In this document: positions 42,290 to 50,881 of the stretch, one piece after another | Layout of the letters: each line of letters starts with the position of its first letter | How positions within the stretch are numbered: the stretch's first letter is position 1 | Source: Hyphomicrobiales bacterium | GTDB lineage: Bacteria; Pseudomonadota; Alphaproteobacteria; Rhizobiales; Rhizobiaceae | NCBI GenBank assembly: GCA_900467745.1 | Contig: UBQW01000010.1 | Span: forward strand, 186,001 to 250,000 | Length of the DNA: 64,000 bases | Reading direction: 5' to 3' | Position numbers and translations under genes: made by a program | Notes under the pieces: generated by a model | What the model was told of the DNA's origin: nothing | Databases searched by the model: none | What the model saw: only the letters and a program-made list of their open reading frames with translations

Positions 42290-43453
42290 TCAGGCGGTGG
42301 TGGCTTTCGCCTTTCGCAACGCCACATACTCCCACAGAGCGACGAGCAAAAGCGTGACGGTGCTCACCATCTGGATCGTGAAATTCTGCTGCATCGGCAG
42401 CACAACGGGGGTCCCCAGCAGGATGGCAAGGCCGGCGATGTGAGAGAGCGGCGGCTTACGCGCGGCTGTCAATTTCAGCCAGATATTTCCGATCAAGAAC
42501 AGCCCCGGCCCGCCGAGAATGGCGAGCGTGGTCTTCAGGCTGCTATGCTCTTCGGGATGCGACAGGCTGAAGTCCTCACCGACGGCGGTGAGGATGATGC
42601 CGGCGACGATCGGCAAGTGCCCGTAGGTGAAAAGACCATGGGCCACGGTTTCGGGCGCCGAGGTCGTCTCCGCCTTGTCGGCCGCCTTCTGCTGGCCGTG
42701 GTGGAAATAGATCCACCACATGAAGCCTGTCGTCAGAAACGCGCTGCAGAAAACCATGACCGACAGGTTCGACTGCATGTGTTCCGCGGCAGTCCTGCCC
42801 GTCGTCAGAATGGTTTCGCCTAGGCAGAGAATGACGAAGAGAGCACAGCGCTCGGCCATATGCTCGCCCGATATGTCGAGCGTTTCGCGCGGCGACGCTC
42901 CCAGTTCAGGCACCCAGTAGCGCGCCAAAGGCGAGACGTACTCGATCAATAGTGCGACGCCCCAAAAGGCGACGCGAGCCTCAAAGCTGGCGAAACCGCC
43001 AATTATCCAGAAGACGCTGGAAGCGATCACCCAGACAGTGATGCGCACAAAGGTGAGGTAAGAGGGCCGGTCGACGCCCTTGTAGGCGTAGAGCATGAAG
43101 ACCGAGCGCACGAGCTGCATGGCGCAATAGAGCGCCGCGAATGCCGTGCCCTGATGCTTGAATGCCTCGGGCAGGGCGATCGCGAGTAGGATGCCGCCGA
43201 ACATAAGGGCGAAGAGTAGCAGGCGCACCGCTTCCTTGTCGGTGTCGAGCAGGTTGGTGATCCAGGTCGTGTAGACCCACAGCCACCAGATCGCTAGGAT
43301 CAACAAGATCGATTCCGCGAGCGTCGTCGAACTGAAGTCCTCGACCAGCGTGTGCGACAGCTGGATCAGCGCGAATACGAAGACGAGATCGAAAAACAGC
43401 TCCGGAAAGCTGGCCTTCGTCTTCTCGGTGCTTTTACCGCGGATCAGGCTCAA
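42290..43453 (-). CDS. Low temperature requirement protein A (LtrA) family
   Basis: Integral membrane protein of 387 residues with about ten to twelve hydrophobic segments. Family signatures are ASFPELFFDLVFVFALIQLSHTL near residues 14-37 and HMAERCALFVILCLGETILTTG near 200-220. The biochemical function of LtrA proteins is unknown; the name comes from cold growth in Listeria. It converges with yghU and is followed upstream by a small membrane peptide gene 30 bp away. Confidence 0.93.
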   Translation of the reverse strand: MSLIRGKSTEKTKASFPELFFDLVFVFALIQLSHTLVEDFSSTTLAESILLILAIWWLWVYTTWITNLLDTDKEAVRLLLFALMFGGILLAIALPEAFKHQGTAFAALYCAMQLVRSVFMLYAYKGVDRPSYLTFVRITVWVIASSVFWIIGGFASFEARVAFWGVALLIEYVSPLARYWVPELGASPRETLDISGEHMAERCALFVILCLGETILTTGRTAAEHMQSNLSVMVFCSAFLTTGFMWWIYFHHGQQKAADKAETTSAPETVAHGLFTYGHLPIVAGIILTAVGEDFSLSHPEEHSSLKTTLAILGGPGLFLIGNIWLKLTAARKPPLSHIAGLAILLGTPVVLPMQQNFTIQMVSTVTLLLVALWEYVALRKAKATTA

Positions 43454-43483
43454 TGCGATCCCTCCATCGATCGAGCCCTGGCC

Positions 43484-43651
43484 TTAGAAAACCGCTAGAT
43501 ATTTCAAAAGCGAAATGATGCCGATGATGATGACGATGATCTGCACGATCTGCTTAGCTCTGGCATCGATCGGCAGGCGGGCAACAAGGTACAAGACAAG
43601 GATGATGACCAGGAAGGTTATCAGTATTCCAATCAGTATAGATGCTGCCAT
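43484..43651 (-). CDS. Thivi_2564-type small membrane protein (55 aa)
   Basis: Short gene of 55 codons. The product MAASILIGILITFLVIILVL continues into YLVARLPIDARAKQIVQIIV and ends YLAVF. It forms two membrane helices joined by a basic loop, which is the pattern of the Thivi_2564 family of tiny membrane proteins. GGGA lies upstream of the ATG. It is near the DUF3008 gene and ltrA; function unknown. Confidence 0.8.
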   Translation of the reverse strand: MAASILIGILITFLVIILVLYLVARLPIDARAKQIVQIIVIIIGIISLLKYLAVF

Positions 43652-43778
43652 TTGGATCCCACTCCGTTGAAAAATCTTTTAGTCACAGAGCGTTAGATAA
43701 ATCGCTCTTTCGAAAAGGAAAGGATCGGGGGCCAGAAAGTCTATCGCGGCGGTTGGAATGACTGAGCGCTCTGTCGCA

Positions 43779-43803
43779 GGAACCTTCAGTGTCGCCGTGA
43801 GTT
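43779..43803 (+). promoter_or_regulatory. EcfG-like promoter upstream of the DUF3008 gene
   Basis: GGAAC (43779-43783), 16 nt, then AGTT (43800-43803); consensus is CGTT, one mismatch. The gene starts 25 bp further on. Confidence 0.55.
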
Positions 43804-43827
43804 CAAGGTGAAAGGGAGAAGACGATC

Positions 43828-44013
43828 ATGCCCGCAAAATCGAAAGCGCAACAAAAGGCAGCCGGCGCAGCTTTGTCTGCCAAGCGCGGTGAAACGCCGA
43901 AGAGCAAGCTCAAGGGCGCATCCCGCGAGATGGTGGATTCCATGACGGAAAAGCAGCTTGAGGAATTCGCATCCACGAAGACCAAGGGTAAGCCGGAGCA
44001 CGTGTCCAAGTAG
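43828..44013 (+). CDS. DUF3008 family small basic protein (61 aa)
   Basis: Lysine-rich 61-residue protein, MPAKSKAQQKAAGAALSAKRG at the start, TEKQLEEFASTKTKGKPEHV near the end; this is the DUF3008 pattern found throughout rhizobia. GGGAGAAG lies 7 nt before the ATG and an EcfG-like promoter is close upstream, so it is probably a stress-induced protein. Molecular function unknown; the basic charge suggests nucleic-acid contact, which is only a guess. Confidence 0.9.
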   Translation: MPAKSKAQQKAAGAALSAKRGETPKSKLKGASREMVDSMTEKQLEEFASTKTKGKPEHVSK

Positions 44014-44059
44014 CCCATGGTTCTCGGCGTTTTATGCCGCGACTACCACCGCTGGTAAC

Positions 44060-45097
44060 TTAGCCGCCCCAAGTGCGCTCGAGCACATCGATCCAGTTCG
44101 CGTGGGTGATCTTGACCACGGCCTTCTCATCGAAGCCGCCGGCGCGGAACGCGTCGATCAACTGAGGTAGACCGGTCGCGTCCTTGATCGTCGCCGGGAT
44201 CGTCGTTCCATCGAAATCCGAGCCCAGGGCGACGTGGTCGATGCCGATGCGATCGGCGATGTACGCGGCGTGGCGGACCAGGAGGTCGAGGCTGGTGTCG
44301 GCGTTGCGGGTGCCGTCGTCGCGCAGGAAGAGCACGCCGAAATTGATGCCCACAAGCCCGCCCGTATCGCGGATGGCGTCAAGCTGCCGATCGGTCAGGT
44401 TGCGGCTGTGCGGGCTGATGTGATGAACGTTGGAATGCGAGGCGACCAGAGGGGCGCTTGAGAGCTTGGCGATGTCCCAGAAGCCTTGCTCATTCATATG
44501 CGAGAGATCGACCATGATCTTCAACTCGTTGCAAGCGCGGATCAAATCCTTGCCAGCGTCGGTCAAGCCAGGGCCGATGTCGGGCGATGACGGGAAGCGG
44601 AACGGCACCCCGTAAGCAAAAATGTTCGGCCGGCTCCAGACTGGTCCGAGCGTGCGAAGCCCGCTCTGGTGAAGCACGTAGAGCGCATCGAGATCGGCGG
44701 CGATCGCTTCGGCACCCTCAATATGCATCACGGCCGCGAAGGCGCCGGTTTCGATCGACTGGCGGATATCGGCTGCCGTGCGGCAGACTTTCAGCCCGCC
44801 GGCGCTTTGAGCCTCGATGTCGAAGAGAATGCGGGCCATCGCGAGGGTGCGGTTCAGCGATTCCGGCTGTGCCGGCGTCAGGAAATCGCCATTGGCGTCC
44901 TTCCCCATGCTGGGCGAGGGGATGTAGATCGCGCAAAGCCCTCCGGCCAGGCCGCCGGCGCGCGCCTTGGGAAGATCGATATGCCCAGTCGCCTCTCCCT
45001 CGATAAACGCCTTGGCCGGTTGCGCGATGCCCGAATGCTGCAGCCGGAGCAACACGTCGTTGTGGCCGTCAAAAACGGGCATGAGCGAGTTTGGCAT
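44060..45097 (-). CDS. Dipeptidase, peptidase family M19 (renal dipeptidase type)
   Basis: Zinc dipeptidase of about 345 residues. The N-terminal metal motif is PVFDGHNDVLLRL (His-x-Asp). HIEGAEAI holds the bridging glutamate, and MVDLSHMNEQGFWDI and LVASHSNVHHISPHSRNL supply the other histidines. VALGSDFDGT closes the active site. I start at ATG 45097, giving MPNSLMPVFDGHND; the frame continues 24 codons upstream without a family match. No signal peptide, so cytoplasmic. It may hydrolyse dipeptides including D-amino acid or dehydro forms. Confidence 0.92.
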   Translation of the reverse strand: MPNSLMPVFDGHNDVLLRLQHSGIAQPAKAFIEGEATGHIDLPKARAGGLAGGLCAIYIPSPSMGKDANGDFLTPAQPESLNRTLAMARILFDIEAQSAGGLKVCRTAADIRQSIETGAFAAVMHIEGAEAIAADLDALYVLHQSGLRTLGPVWSRPNIFAYGVPFRFPSSPDIGPGLTDAGKDLIRACNELKIMVDLSHMNEQGFWDIAKLSSAPLVASHSNVHHISPHSRNLTDRQLDAIRDTGGLVGINFGVLFLRDDGTRNADTSLDLLVRHAAYIADRIGIDHVALGSDFDGTTIPATIKDATGLPQLIDAFRAGGFDEKAVVKITHANWIDVLERTWGG

Positions 45098-45220
45098 GAT
45101 GGGGAGGGTCCTGTGTCTCTTTGCTTGCGGGTCTTCGTATGACAGGTCGGCGCCCCCACGCAAACCCAAACCGCGAGCCGTGCGTTGAAAATCGCGCGGC
45201 CAGCCGGCTTGTCTGTCTGA

Positions 45221-45565
45221 TTACTGCCTAACGTAGGCGGACGAGAGCGGGCCGAGCTCGGCCAATATCTGGCGCCATCGCGCCGGCTGGGCGCCCGTGC
45301 GTGAAATCATCGCCTCGATAAGTCCGGTGGAGACGGCATCCTTCAGTCTTCCATCGCCATTGCGCATGCCGAGCTCAATCAGCTCGAACACCCGCTGCTT
45401 GTCCTCAAGCGTCGAAAAACGCTCGGCAATCAGCCAGCCCATGTCGGAGTATAACGTATGCATATCCCCGAGATCGGTTGGGGCGACATCCTCGATGACG
45501 TTCTCCAGCGTGGAGGTAACAGGGACATGCTGTGCCAGTTCAGCGGTGATCGCTTTCGTATCCAT
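45221..45565 (-). CDS. Conserved hypothetical protein (114 aa) downstream of an XRE regulator
   Basis: Soluble helical protein of 114 residues starting MDTKAITAELAQHVPVTSTLENVIEDVAP. I place the start at ATG 45565 because AAGGAA is 6 nt upstream; the ATG two codons earlier would sit directly on it. No known motif. It follows the XRE-type regulator by 56 bp in the same direction and is probably its partner or target. Confidence 0.7.
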   Translation of the reverse strand: MDTKAITAELAQHVPVTSTLENVIEDVAPTDLGDMHTLYSDMGWLIAERFSTLEDKQRVFELIELGMRNGDGRLKDAVSTGLIEAMISRTGAQPARWRQILAELGPLSSAYVRQ

Positions 45566-45621
45566 TGTCATTTCCTTGTTTTTGTGTGCAGTGATCGGTC
45601 GGCCGCACAGCGGCTTTCCGT

Positions 45622-45909
45622 TCAGCTCGGCCGTTGAGCGTTGTCATTCGCAACCGGCCATGTCGGTCCCGCCCCATGGCCGCGCAGCAGCCATGCGAGG
45701 CTGACCTCAAGCGTATCGGCGATCGTTTCCAGATTGCCGGCAGCGGGCGCCGCGCGGTCGTTTTCCCACGATGCCCAGATGTCGGGCGTGATGCCGAGGC
45801 TTCTCGCGGCGGCTTCAATGGAGAGTTTCACCGCGTCGCGGGCGAGCGACATGCGCCCACCCATCGTGTCGTCTTCGGCGTCGGTCGGTTGCAGGCGGTC
45901 GATATACAT
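45622..45909 (-). CDS. XRE-family helix-turn-helix regulator (95 aa)
   Basis: Small DNA-binding protein. The helix-turn-helix is at about residues 28-80, with LSIEAAARSLGITPDIWASWENDRAAPAAGNLETIADTL covering helices 2-4, followed by VSLAWLLRGHG. The C-terminal VANDNAQRPS is common in rhizobial regulators. AGGAG lies 6 nt before the ATG. It forms a pair with the hypothetical gene at 45221. A toxin-antitoxin arrangement is possible but nothing in the partner resembles a known toxin. Confidence 0.85.
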   Translation of the reverse strand: MYIDRLQPTDAEDDTMGGRMSLARDAVKLSIEAAARSLGITPDIWASWENDRAAPAAGNLETIADTLEVSLAWLLRGHGAGPTWPVANDNAQRPS

Positions 45910-45974
45910 TCATCGCTCCTGTTCGGTCGAAAGATCGCGCCCCGCCGAAAATCGGGCCGGGCGCGATAATCCGG

Positions 45975-46847
45975 TCAGCCTTCGTCGCCGATCCAGCTCT
46001 TCACCTGGTCGGGATGGTCCTGGATATATTTATCCACGGCTTTGTCGTAGGACGTTTCCTGCGCGGCAAACATCGCCGCTTCGAGATCGGGGATTGACAG
46101 ATTCATGCGCGACAGGAAGGCAGCAACCTTGGGGTTGTCGGACTTGAAGTCCTTGCGGGCGAGAATGTCGACATGTTCTGCTTCGCCAAGCGACTTCTTC
46201 GGGTCATCGAGATAGCGAAGCTTGTGCTTGCCGAACATCCAGTGCGGGCTCCAGGCGGTGGCTACGAACCATTTCTCGCCCCGCATCGCGCGGTCAACCG
46301 TAGTCAGCATGCCGGCCTCGCTGGAGATCTGCAGCTTGTAGCCGTCGAGCCCGTAATCCTTCACGGCCTTTTCCGAGAGACGCGTGAGGCCGGCGCCCGG
46401 ATCGATGCCCTGGATGGTGCCAGAGAGCTTCTTCTGCACGTCTTCCTTCTTCAGGTCCTCGATCGAGCCGATCTGGTCGGCTGGAATGTAGTCGGGAACC
46501 ACCCAGCCGAGCTTGGCGCCGTCATAGACCGTGCCGAGCGTCTCGACCTTGTCCTTGACCTTGGCATAGTAGTCGGCATGCGTCTGCGGCAGCCAGGCCA
46601 TCATCATCGTGTCGAGGTCGCCGCGCGCGACACCCTGGTAGAGCGGCGCGACATCAGCCTGTACGAGCTCCACCTTCTGGTTGAGCTTCGTCTCGATCAG
46701 CTTAGCGGCAAGCTTGGTGACGAATTCGGCGTCGGACCAGGCGGCCCAACCTATCTTCACCGGCTTGGCATCTTGCGCCATGGTCGAGGTGACCGCGCCG
46801 CTGACGAGAGCGGCGGCAAGGCCGAGGGTTGCGAGTGTTTTGAACAT
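45975..46847 (-). CDS. Glycine betaine-type ABC transporter substrate-binding protein
   Basis: OpuAC/ProX-type binding protein of 290 residues. A signal peptide ends near TSTMA-QDAKPVKIGW. The body has WSDAEFVTKLAAKLIETKLNQKVELVQ, ARGDLDTMMMAWLPQTHADYY and WFVATAWSPHWMFGKHKLRYL, where tryptophans of the ligand box are visible. It should bind glycine betaine, proline betaine or choline in the periplasm. It is the last of three genes: ATPase, permease, binding protein, starting 63 bp after the permease. Confidence 0.92.
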   Translation of the reverse strand: MFKTLATLGLAAALVSGAVTSTMAQDAKPVKIGWAAWSDAEFVTKLAAKLIETKLNQKVELVQADVAPLYQGVARGDLDTMMMAWLPQTHADYYAKVKDKVETLGTVYDGAKLGWVVPDYIPADQIGSIEDLKKEDVQKKLSGTIQGIDPGAGLTRLSEKAVKDYGLDGYKLQISSEAGMLTTVDRAMRGEKWFVATAWSPHWMFGKHKLRYLDDPKKSLGEAEHVDILARKDFKSDNPKVAAFLSRMNLSIPDLEAAMFAAQETSYDKAVDKYIQDHPDQVKSWIGDEG

Positions 46848-46910
46848 GAGTGCTCCTTTGTGAAGGTTCGCATTTGGCAGGCGCTGCCCACCATGATGAG
46901 TTGCTAGAGA

Positions 46911-47792
46911 TCAGGCCGTCGCCGGCTTCAGCTTTTCGCCTTCGCTCTTGCTGAACAGGCCCTGCCAGAATGCGGCGCGCGGCTTGCCAAGGCTCTGGGT
47001 GATGCGGTCGAGGATGACCGCTAGAATGACGACGGCGATGCCGCCCTCGAAACCGGTGCCGACGTCGAGGCGCTGGATGCCGGTCAGAACCGTGTTGCCG
47101 ATGCCGCCTGCGCCGATCATCGAGGCGATCACGACCATCGACAGCGACAGCATGATCGTCTGGTTGATGCCCGCCATGATCGAGGGCAGGGCGTTCGGAA
47201 GCTGCACCTTGAACAGAAGCTGGGTCGCCGTGCAGCCGAAGGCATTGCCCGCCTCGATGAACTCGCCATCCACCTGGCGAATGCCGAGATTGGTCAGGCG
47301 AACTACCGGCGGCATCGAGAAGATGACCGTCGCGATCGCACCGGGGACGGCGCCGAGGCCGAAGAACATGGCGGCCGGGATCAGGTAGACGAAGGCAGGC
47401 ATGGTCTGCATCAGATCGAGGACCGGACGCACGAAGGCTGCGACGGAATCCTTGCGGGCCATAGCGATGCCGAGCGGCAGGCCGATGAGCATGGCGATCA
47501 GCGTCGCAGCGATGACCAGCGACAAGGTCTCCATCATCGGACCCCAGAGCTCGATGTGGTTGACGAGCAGCAGGCCGAGCGCGGTGAACACCGCAAAGCC
47601 GATGCCGACGCGCCAGAGCGAGAGGATCACGAAGATCGCGATGCCAACCGGCATGGGGATCGCAAGCAGGGCGTTCTGGATGCCTGACGTCACGAAGCCG
47701 ATCGTGGCCGCGATCAAATCAAGCACGGGTGAAAAGTTGTCGAGCACATAATTGACGGCAGCGTCGATGCCGTTTCCGATATCGAAGTTCAT
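46911..47792 (-). CDS. proW: Betaine ABC transporter permease, ProW/OpuAB-like
   Basis: Inner-membrane permease of 293 residues with about seven hydrophobic segments. The permease core has TLIAMLIGLPLGIAMARKDS and the loop EAGNAFGCTATQLLFKVQLPNALPSIMAGINQT at about 175-210, which contacts the ATPase. LSMVVIASMIGAGGIGNTVLTGIQRLDVGTGFEGG is characteristic of ProW. It lies 22 bp after proV and before the binding-protein gene. Osmoprotectant uptake. Confidence 0.92.
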   Translation of the reverse strand: MNFDIGNGIDAAVNYVLDNFSPVLDLIAATIGFVTSGIQNALLAIPMPVGIAIFVILSLWRVGIGFAVFTALGLLLVNHIELWGPMMETLSLVIAATLIAMLIGLPLGIAMARKDSVAAFVRPVLDLMQTMPAFVYLIPAAMFFGLGAVPGAIATVIFSMPPVVRLTNLGIRQVDGEFIEAGNAFGCTATQLLFKVQLPNALPSIMAGINQTIMLSLSMVVIASMIGAGGIGNTVLTGIQRLDVGTGFEGGIAVVILAVILDRITQSLGKPRAAFWQGLFSKSEGEKLKPATA

Positions 47793-47814
47793 GATTTATC
47801 CGATGTGTTTGTGA

Positions 47815-49047
47815 TCAGCCGGCGCGGTCGAGCGTTTCGAGCAGCGCGGATTTGCTGATGGAGCCGAGATAGCGCTTGCCGCTGTCGATGACGGGAACCG
47901 GCCAGGGGCTGGCTGCCACCTTGCCAAGAACGTTCGACAGCGGTTCGTCGGCCGGAATGGCCTCGATCTCGGGCAGGAAGGCGCCGCGATAGGGATCGGC
48001 CGTCTTCGCCCTGATCTTCTCGATCAGCGAGGTCTGGCTGATCATGCCGTGATAGGTCTTGTCGCGACCGAGGATGATTGCGTACTCGCGATCGTAGTTC
48101 TTCATCCGCTCAAGTGCTGCCGCAGCCGAAACGCCTTCGCGCTCGATGATAGTGACCTGCGACTTGCGGGCGACATCGCCTGCCTTGAAGACATGCGCGA
48201 CATCGACATTGCGGAAGAAAGAGCGGACGTAGTCGTTGGCCGGCTTGGTGACGATCTCGTCCGGCGTGCCGATCTGCACGACATTGCCGTTCTGCATGAT
48301 GCAGATGCGATCGCCGATCCGCATCGCCTCGTCGAGATCGTGGCTGACGAAGACGATGGTGCGGCTGTGCTCGGACTGCAGGCGAACGAGTTCGTCCTGC
48401 ATTTCGGTGCGGATCAGCGGGTCGAGCGCAGAGAATGCCTCGTCCATCAGAAGAATGGTGGGTTCGCTGGCAAGTGCGCGGGCAAGACCGACGCGCTGTT
48501 TCATGCCACCGGAAAGCTGATCCGGGCGACTGTCCGCATAGCCTTCGAGGCCAACGGCCTTCAGCGCGGCCAATGCCTTCTCGCGACGCTCGGCCTCGCC
48601 GACGCCGGCAACCTCGAGGCCGAAGGCGGCGTTGCTGAGAACGGTGCGGTTGGGAAGCAGCGCGAAGGACTGGAAGACCATGCTGATATCGCGGCGGCGA
48701 AGCGCGATCAGCTCGCTGCGCGACATGTCGGTGATATCGCGGCCATCGATCTTGATTGAGCCGGATGTGGGTTCGATCAGCCGGTTGAGGAGGCGCAGTA
48801 GTGTTGATTTGCCGGAGCCCGACAGGCCCATGATGACGAAGATCTCGCCGGCGCGAATATCGAAACTGGCGTCGTTGACGCCGATCGAGCAGCCCGTTGC
48901 TGCATGGATCTCGGATTTTGACTTGCCGGCGCGCAGTAGCGCGAGGGCTTTCTTCGGGTGTTCGCCGAAAACTTTGTAGATGTTGTTGAGACTGATCTTG
49001 GTCGAAGCCGATGATGTCGGCGCGTCTGTTTCAGTTGCAGCATTCAT
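47815..49047 (-). CDS. proV: Betaine ABC transporter ATP-binding protein with CBS domains, ProV-like
   Basis: ATPase of 410 residues. NNIYKVFGEHPKKALALLRAGKSK is the usual ProV beginning. Walker A is GLSGSGKSTLL near 74-84, the signature QLSGGMKQRVGLARAL and Walker B ILLMDEAFSALDPLIR. From about 290 on there is a tandem CBS region that in ProV/OpuAA senses ionic strength. It is the first gene of the operon. The 437-bp region upstream is AT-rich and should hold an osmotically controlled promoter. Confidence 0.93.
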   Translation of the reverse strand: MNAATETDAPTSSASTKISLNNIYKVFGEHPKKALALLRAGKSKSEIHAATGCSIGVNDASFDIRAGEIFVIMGLSGSGKSTLLRLLNRLIEPTSGSIKIDGRDITDMSRSELIALRRRDISMVFQSFALLPNRTVLSNAAFGLEVAGVGEAERREKALAALKAVGLEGYADSRPDQLSGGMKQRVGLARALASEPTILLMDEAFSALDPLIRTEMQDELVRLQSEHSRTIVFVSHDLDEAMRIGDRICIMQNGNVVQIGTPDEIVTKPANDYVRSFFRNVDVAHVFKAGDVARKSQVTIIEREGVSAAAALERMKNYDREYAIILGRDKTYHGMISQTSLIEKIRAKTADPYRGAFLPEIEAIPADEPLSNVLGKVAASPWPVPVIDSGKRYLGSISKSALLETLDRAG

Positions 49048-49484
49048 ATAATCTTGGCGCCGAGCTCGAGAGGCCAGGCATTCTCCTTTATTCGCATACG
49101 TCCACGATCTGCAGAATATCTTCTGGATCAGGATGTATTATCCGTTGTGTTGCTGAGACAAATAGACATTCTATAAGTCAAATTCGTCCGAGAAAAAATA
49201 TATTATATCGAAAATATCTATCCGATATGACAAAAGGTCACGTATTCGAGCTTTGATACTGTCATTTTCGACGGACCATTGTGCTCCTTAGCTGCGTATA
49301 TAGGGCGATATACAAAAATTGTCCATCTTAAAATCAATTTTTGTGACAGACACACCCGTCGCCGGCCCTGTCGAAACAGGCCACAACGCCTGCTGTACCG
49401 GCGAAGCAGCGCCACGCCGGCATGACAGGTATTTTTGAAATCAAAGGCTGAAATACGGCGGTGATGCGTCCGAAATCGTGTCCT
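49048..49484. other. AT-rich intergenic region upstream of proV
   Basis: About 440 bp without a credible gene. The part nearest proV (49100-49330) is far more AT-rich than the surroundings. It contains two inverted repeats: ATATCG-N12-CGATAT (49205-49228) and GTATAT-N6-ATATAC (49296-49313). A minus-strand TTGACT near 49175 could be a -35 element but I cannot find a convincing -10 partner. A GC-rich dyad near 49363-49380 may end the sugar-transport operon. Confidence 0.45.
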
Positions 49485-49979
49485 TTATGAGGAGATTTCG
49501 CTCGGGTGGGCTAGCGACAGCATGCCCCGATAAATACCCGGATCGGAGCCCTCGATCGGGATCGCGCCGACGCTCTTGCTGTAGAAATCCATGGGCCCGG
49601 CGCCGCCGATCACGCCATAGGGATAGCCCTGCGCATGCATGTCGAGCAGCGTTTCCAGAAGCAGGGCGTGGCCGACACCCTTGCCTCGGGCCGCCTGATC
49701 GACGCCGGTGGGGCCGAAGAACCCCTTGGCTGTCGCCTCGTGGCAGGCAAACCCGATCAGTTCTCCCGCCTGAATGGCGATGAAGCAGGTGGTCGGCTGG
49801 CGTATGACAGCGGCGGTCGCCTCGGCCGCCCAACCGGCGCCGAAGCGCGGTTCGATCCACGATGTCAGCGCCGGCAGTTCCGGCACCAGCACGCGGCGGA
49901 TGGTGACCCCTTGCGACGTCATGCGGCTGTCGAGTGCTGGGTCGCGCTTCAGCTCGTAGAGCTTCACAAGCATGTCCAT
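49485..49979 (-). CDS. GNAT-family N-acetyltransferase
   Basis: Acetyltransferase of 164 residues. The acetyl-CoA loop is in GVDQAARGKGVGHALLLETLLDMHAQGYPYGVIGG (about 105-140), preceded by CFIAIQAGELIGFACHEAT. AAGG lies 9 nt upstream of ATG 49979. The same frame stays open far upstream through the permease gene, but that part is arginine- and histidine-rich noise. It follows the second CUT1 importer by 20 bp, so it is in the operon; its substrate could be an imported amino sugar, which is only an inference. Confidence 0.88.
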   Translation of the reverse strand: MDMLVKLYELKRDPALDSRMTSQGVTIRRVLVPELPALTSWIEPRFGAGWAAEATAAVIRQPTTCFIAIQAGELIGFACHEATAKGFFGPTGVDQAARGKGVGHALLLETLLDMHAQGYPYGVIGGAGPMDFYSKSVGAIPIEGSDPGIYRGMLSLAHPSEISS

Positions 49980-49999
49980 GGTCTTGATCCTTGTATCTG

Positions 50000-50878
50000 T
50001 CAGCCTTTGACGGCGCCGGCGGTCAGGCCCGCCACGATCCGCCGCTGGAAGATAAGCACGACGGCGATGAGGGGGAGGGTGACGGTGATCGAGGCTGCCA
50101 TGATCTGCCCGAACGGGTACTCGTAGCGGCTTGTGCCCGCGATCAGGCCGATCGCCACCGGCACGGTGCGGTTCTCGTCGGTCAGCGTGAATGTCAGCGC
50201 GAACAGGAACTCGTTCCAGGCGAGGATAAAGGCGAGAATGCCGGTGCTGGCCAGCGACGGCCCCATCAGCGGCAGCAGCACCTTCATCAGGATGCGGAAG
50301 TGCGAGCAGCCGTCGATGATGGCAGCCTCTTCCAGTTCTCGTGGGAACTCGCGGATGAAGGTGGTGAGAATCCATGTCGTGAAGGGCACCGTCGACAGGA
50401 GATAAGTGAGGATCAGCGCGCTCGGGCGATTGAAGAGCCCGAGCCAGTTGATCAGCTCGAACATGCCCGAGAGCACGACCACCTGCGGGAAGATCGAGAT
50501 CATCAGGACGATCATCAGGATCGCGCGTCGCTGCGGAAACTCGATGCGGCCGAGCGCGTAGGCGGCCGACAGCCCAATGATCAGCGACAGGAAGGTCGTC
50601 GATATCGCGACATAGGCCGAGTTGAGCAGCGACCCCATGAAGACCGGGTTGTCGATCAGTTGCCGGTAGTAGGTGAAATCCAGCGCCGGCATCAGGGCCG
50701 AGCGATAGAGTGCCGCACCCTGCTTCGTCGAGGAGACGAAGGCCCAATAATATGGGAACAGCGTATAGACGAGCACGAGCAGCAGGGCGAAAATCTGCAG
50801 GCCGCGCACGACGCGCCGTCTCATTCGATAGTAGCCGGCGGGCTTGCGCAGTGCCTTTTGTGCGATTGCATTGGCCAT
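50000..50878 (-). CDS. Carbohydrate ABC transporter permease, MalG-like
   Basis: Inner-membrane permease of 292 residues with six or so membrane segments; the first is VRGLQIFALLLVLVYTLFPYYWAF. The EAA loop LEEAAIIDGCSHFRILMKVLLPLMGP lies near 183-208. The end RRIVAGLTAGAVKG is typical of the family. It is part of the GntR-controlled sugar importer and starts 3 bp after the MalF-like permease. Confidence 0.93.
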   Translation of the reverse strand: MANAIAQKALRKPAGYYRMRRRVVRGLQIFALLLVLVYTLFPYYWAFVSSTKQGAALYRSALMPALDFTYYRQLIDNPVFMGSLLNSAYVAISTTFLSLIIGLSAAYALGRIEFPQRRAILMIVLMISIFPQVVVLSGMFELINWLGLFNRPSALILTYLLSTVPFTTWILTTFIREFPRELEEAAIIDGCSHFRILMKVLLPLMGPSLASTGILAFILAWNEFLFALTFTLTDENRTVPVAIGLIAGTSRYEYPFGQIMAASITVTLPLIAVVLIFQRRIVAGLTAGAVKG

Positions 50879-50881
50879 CGA

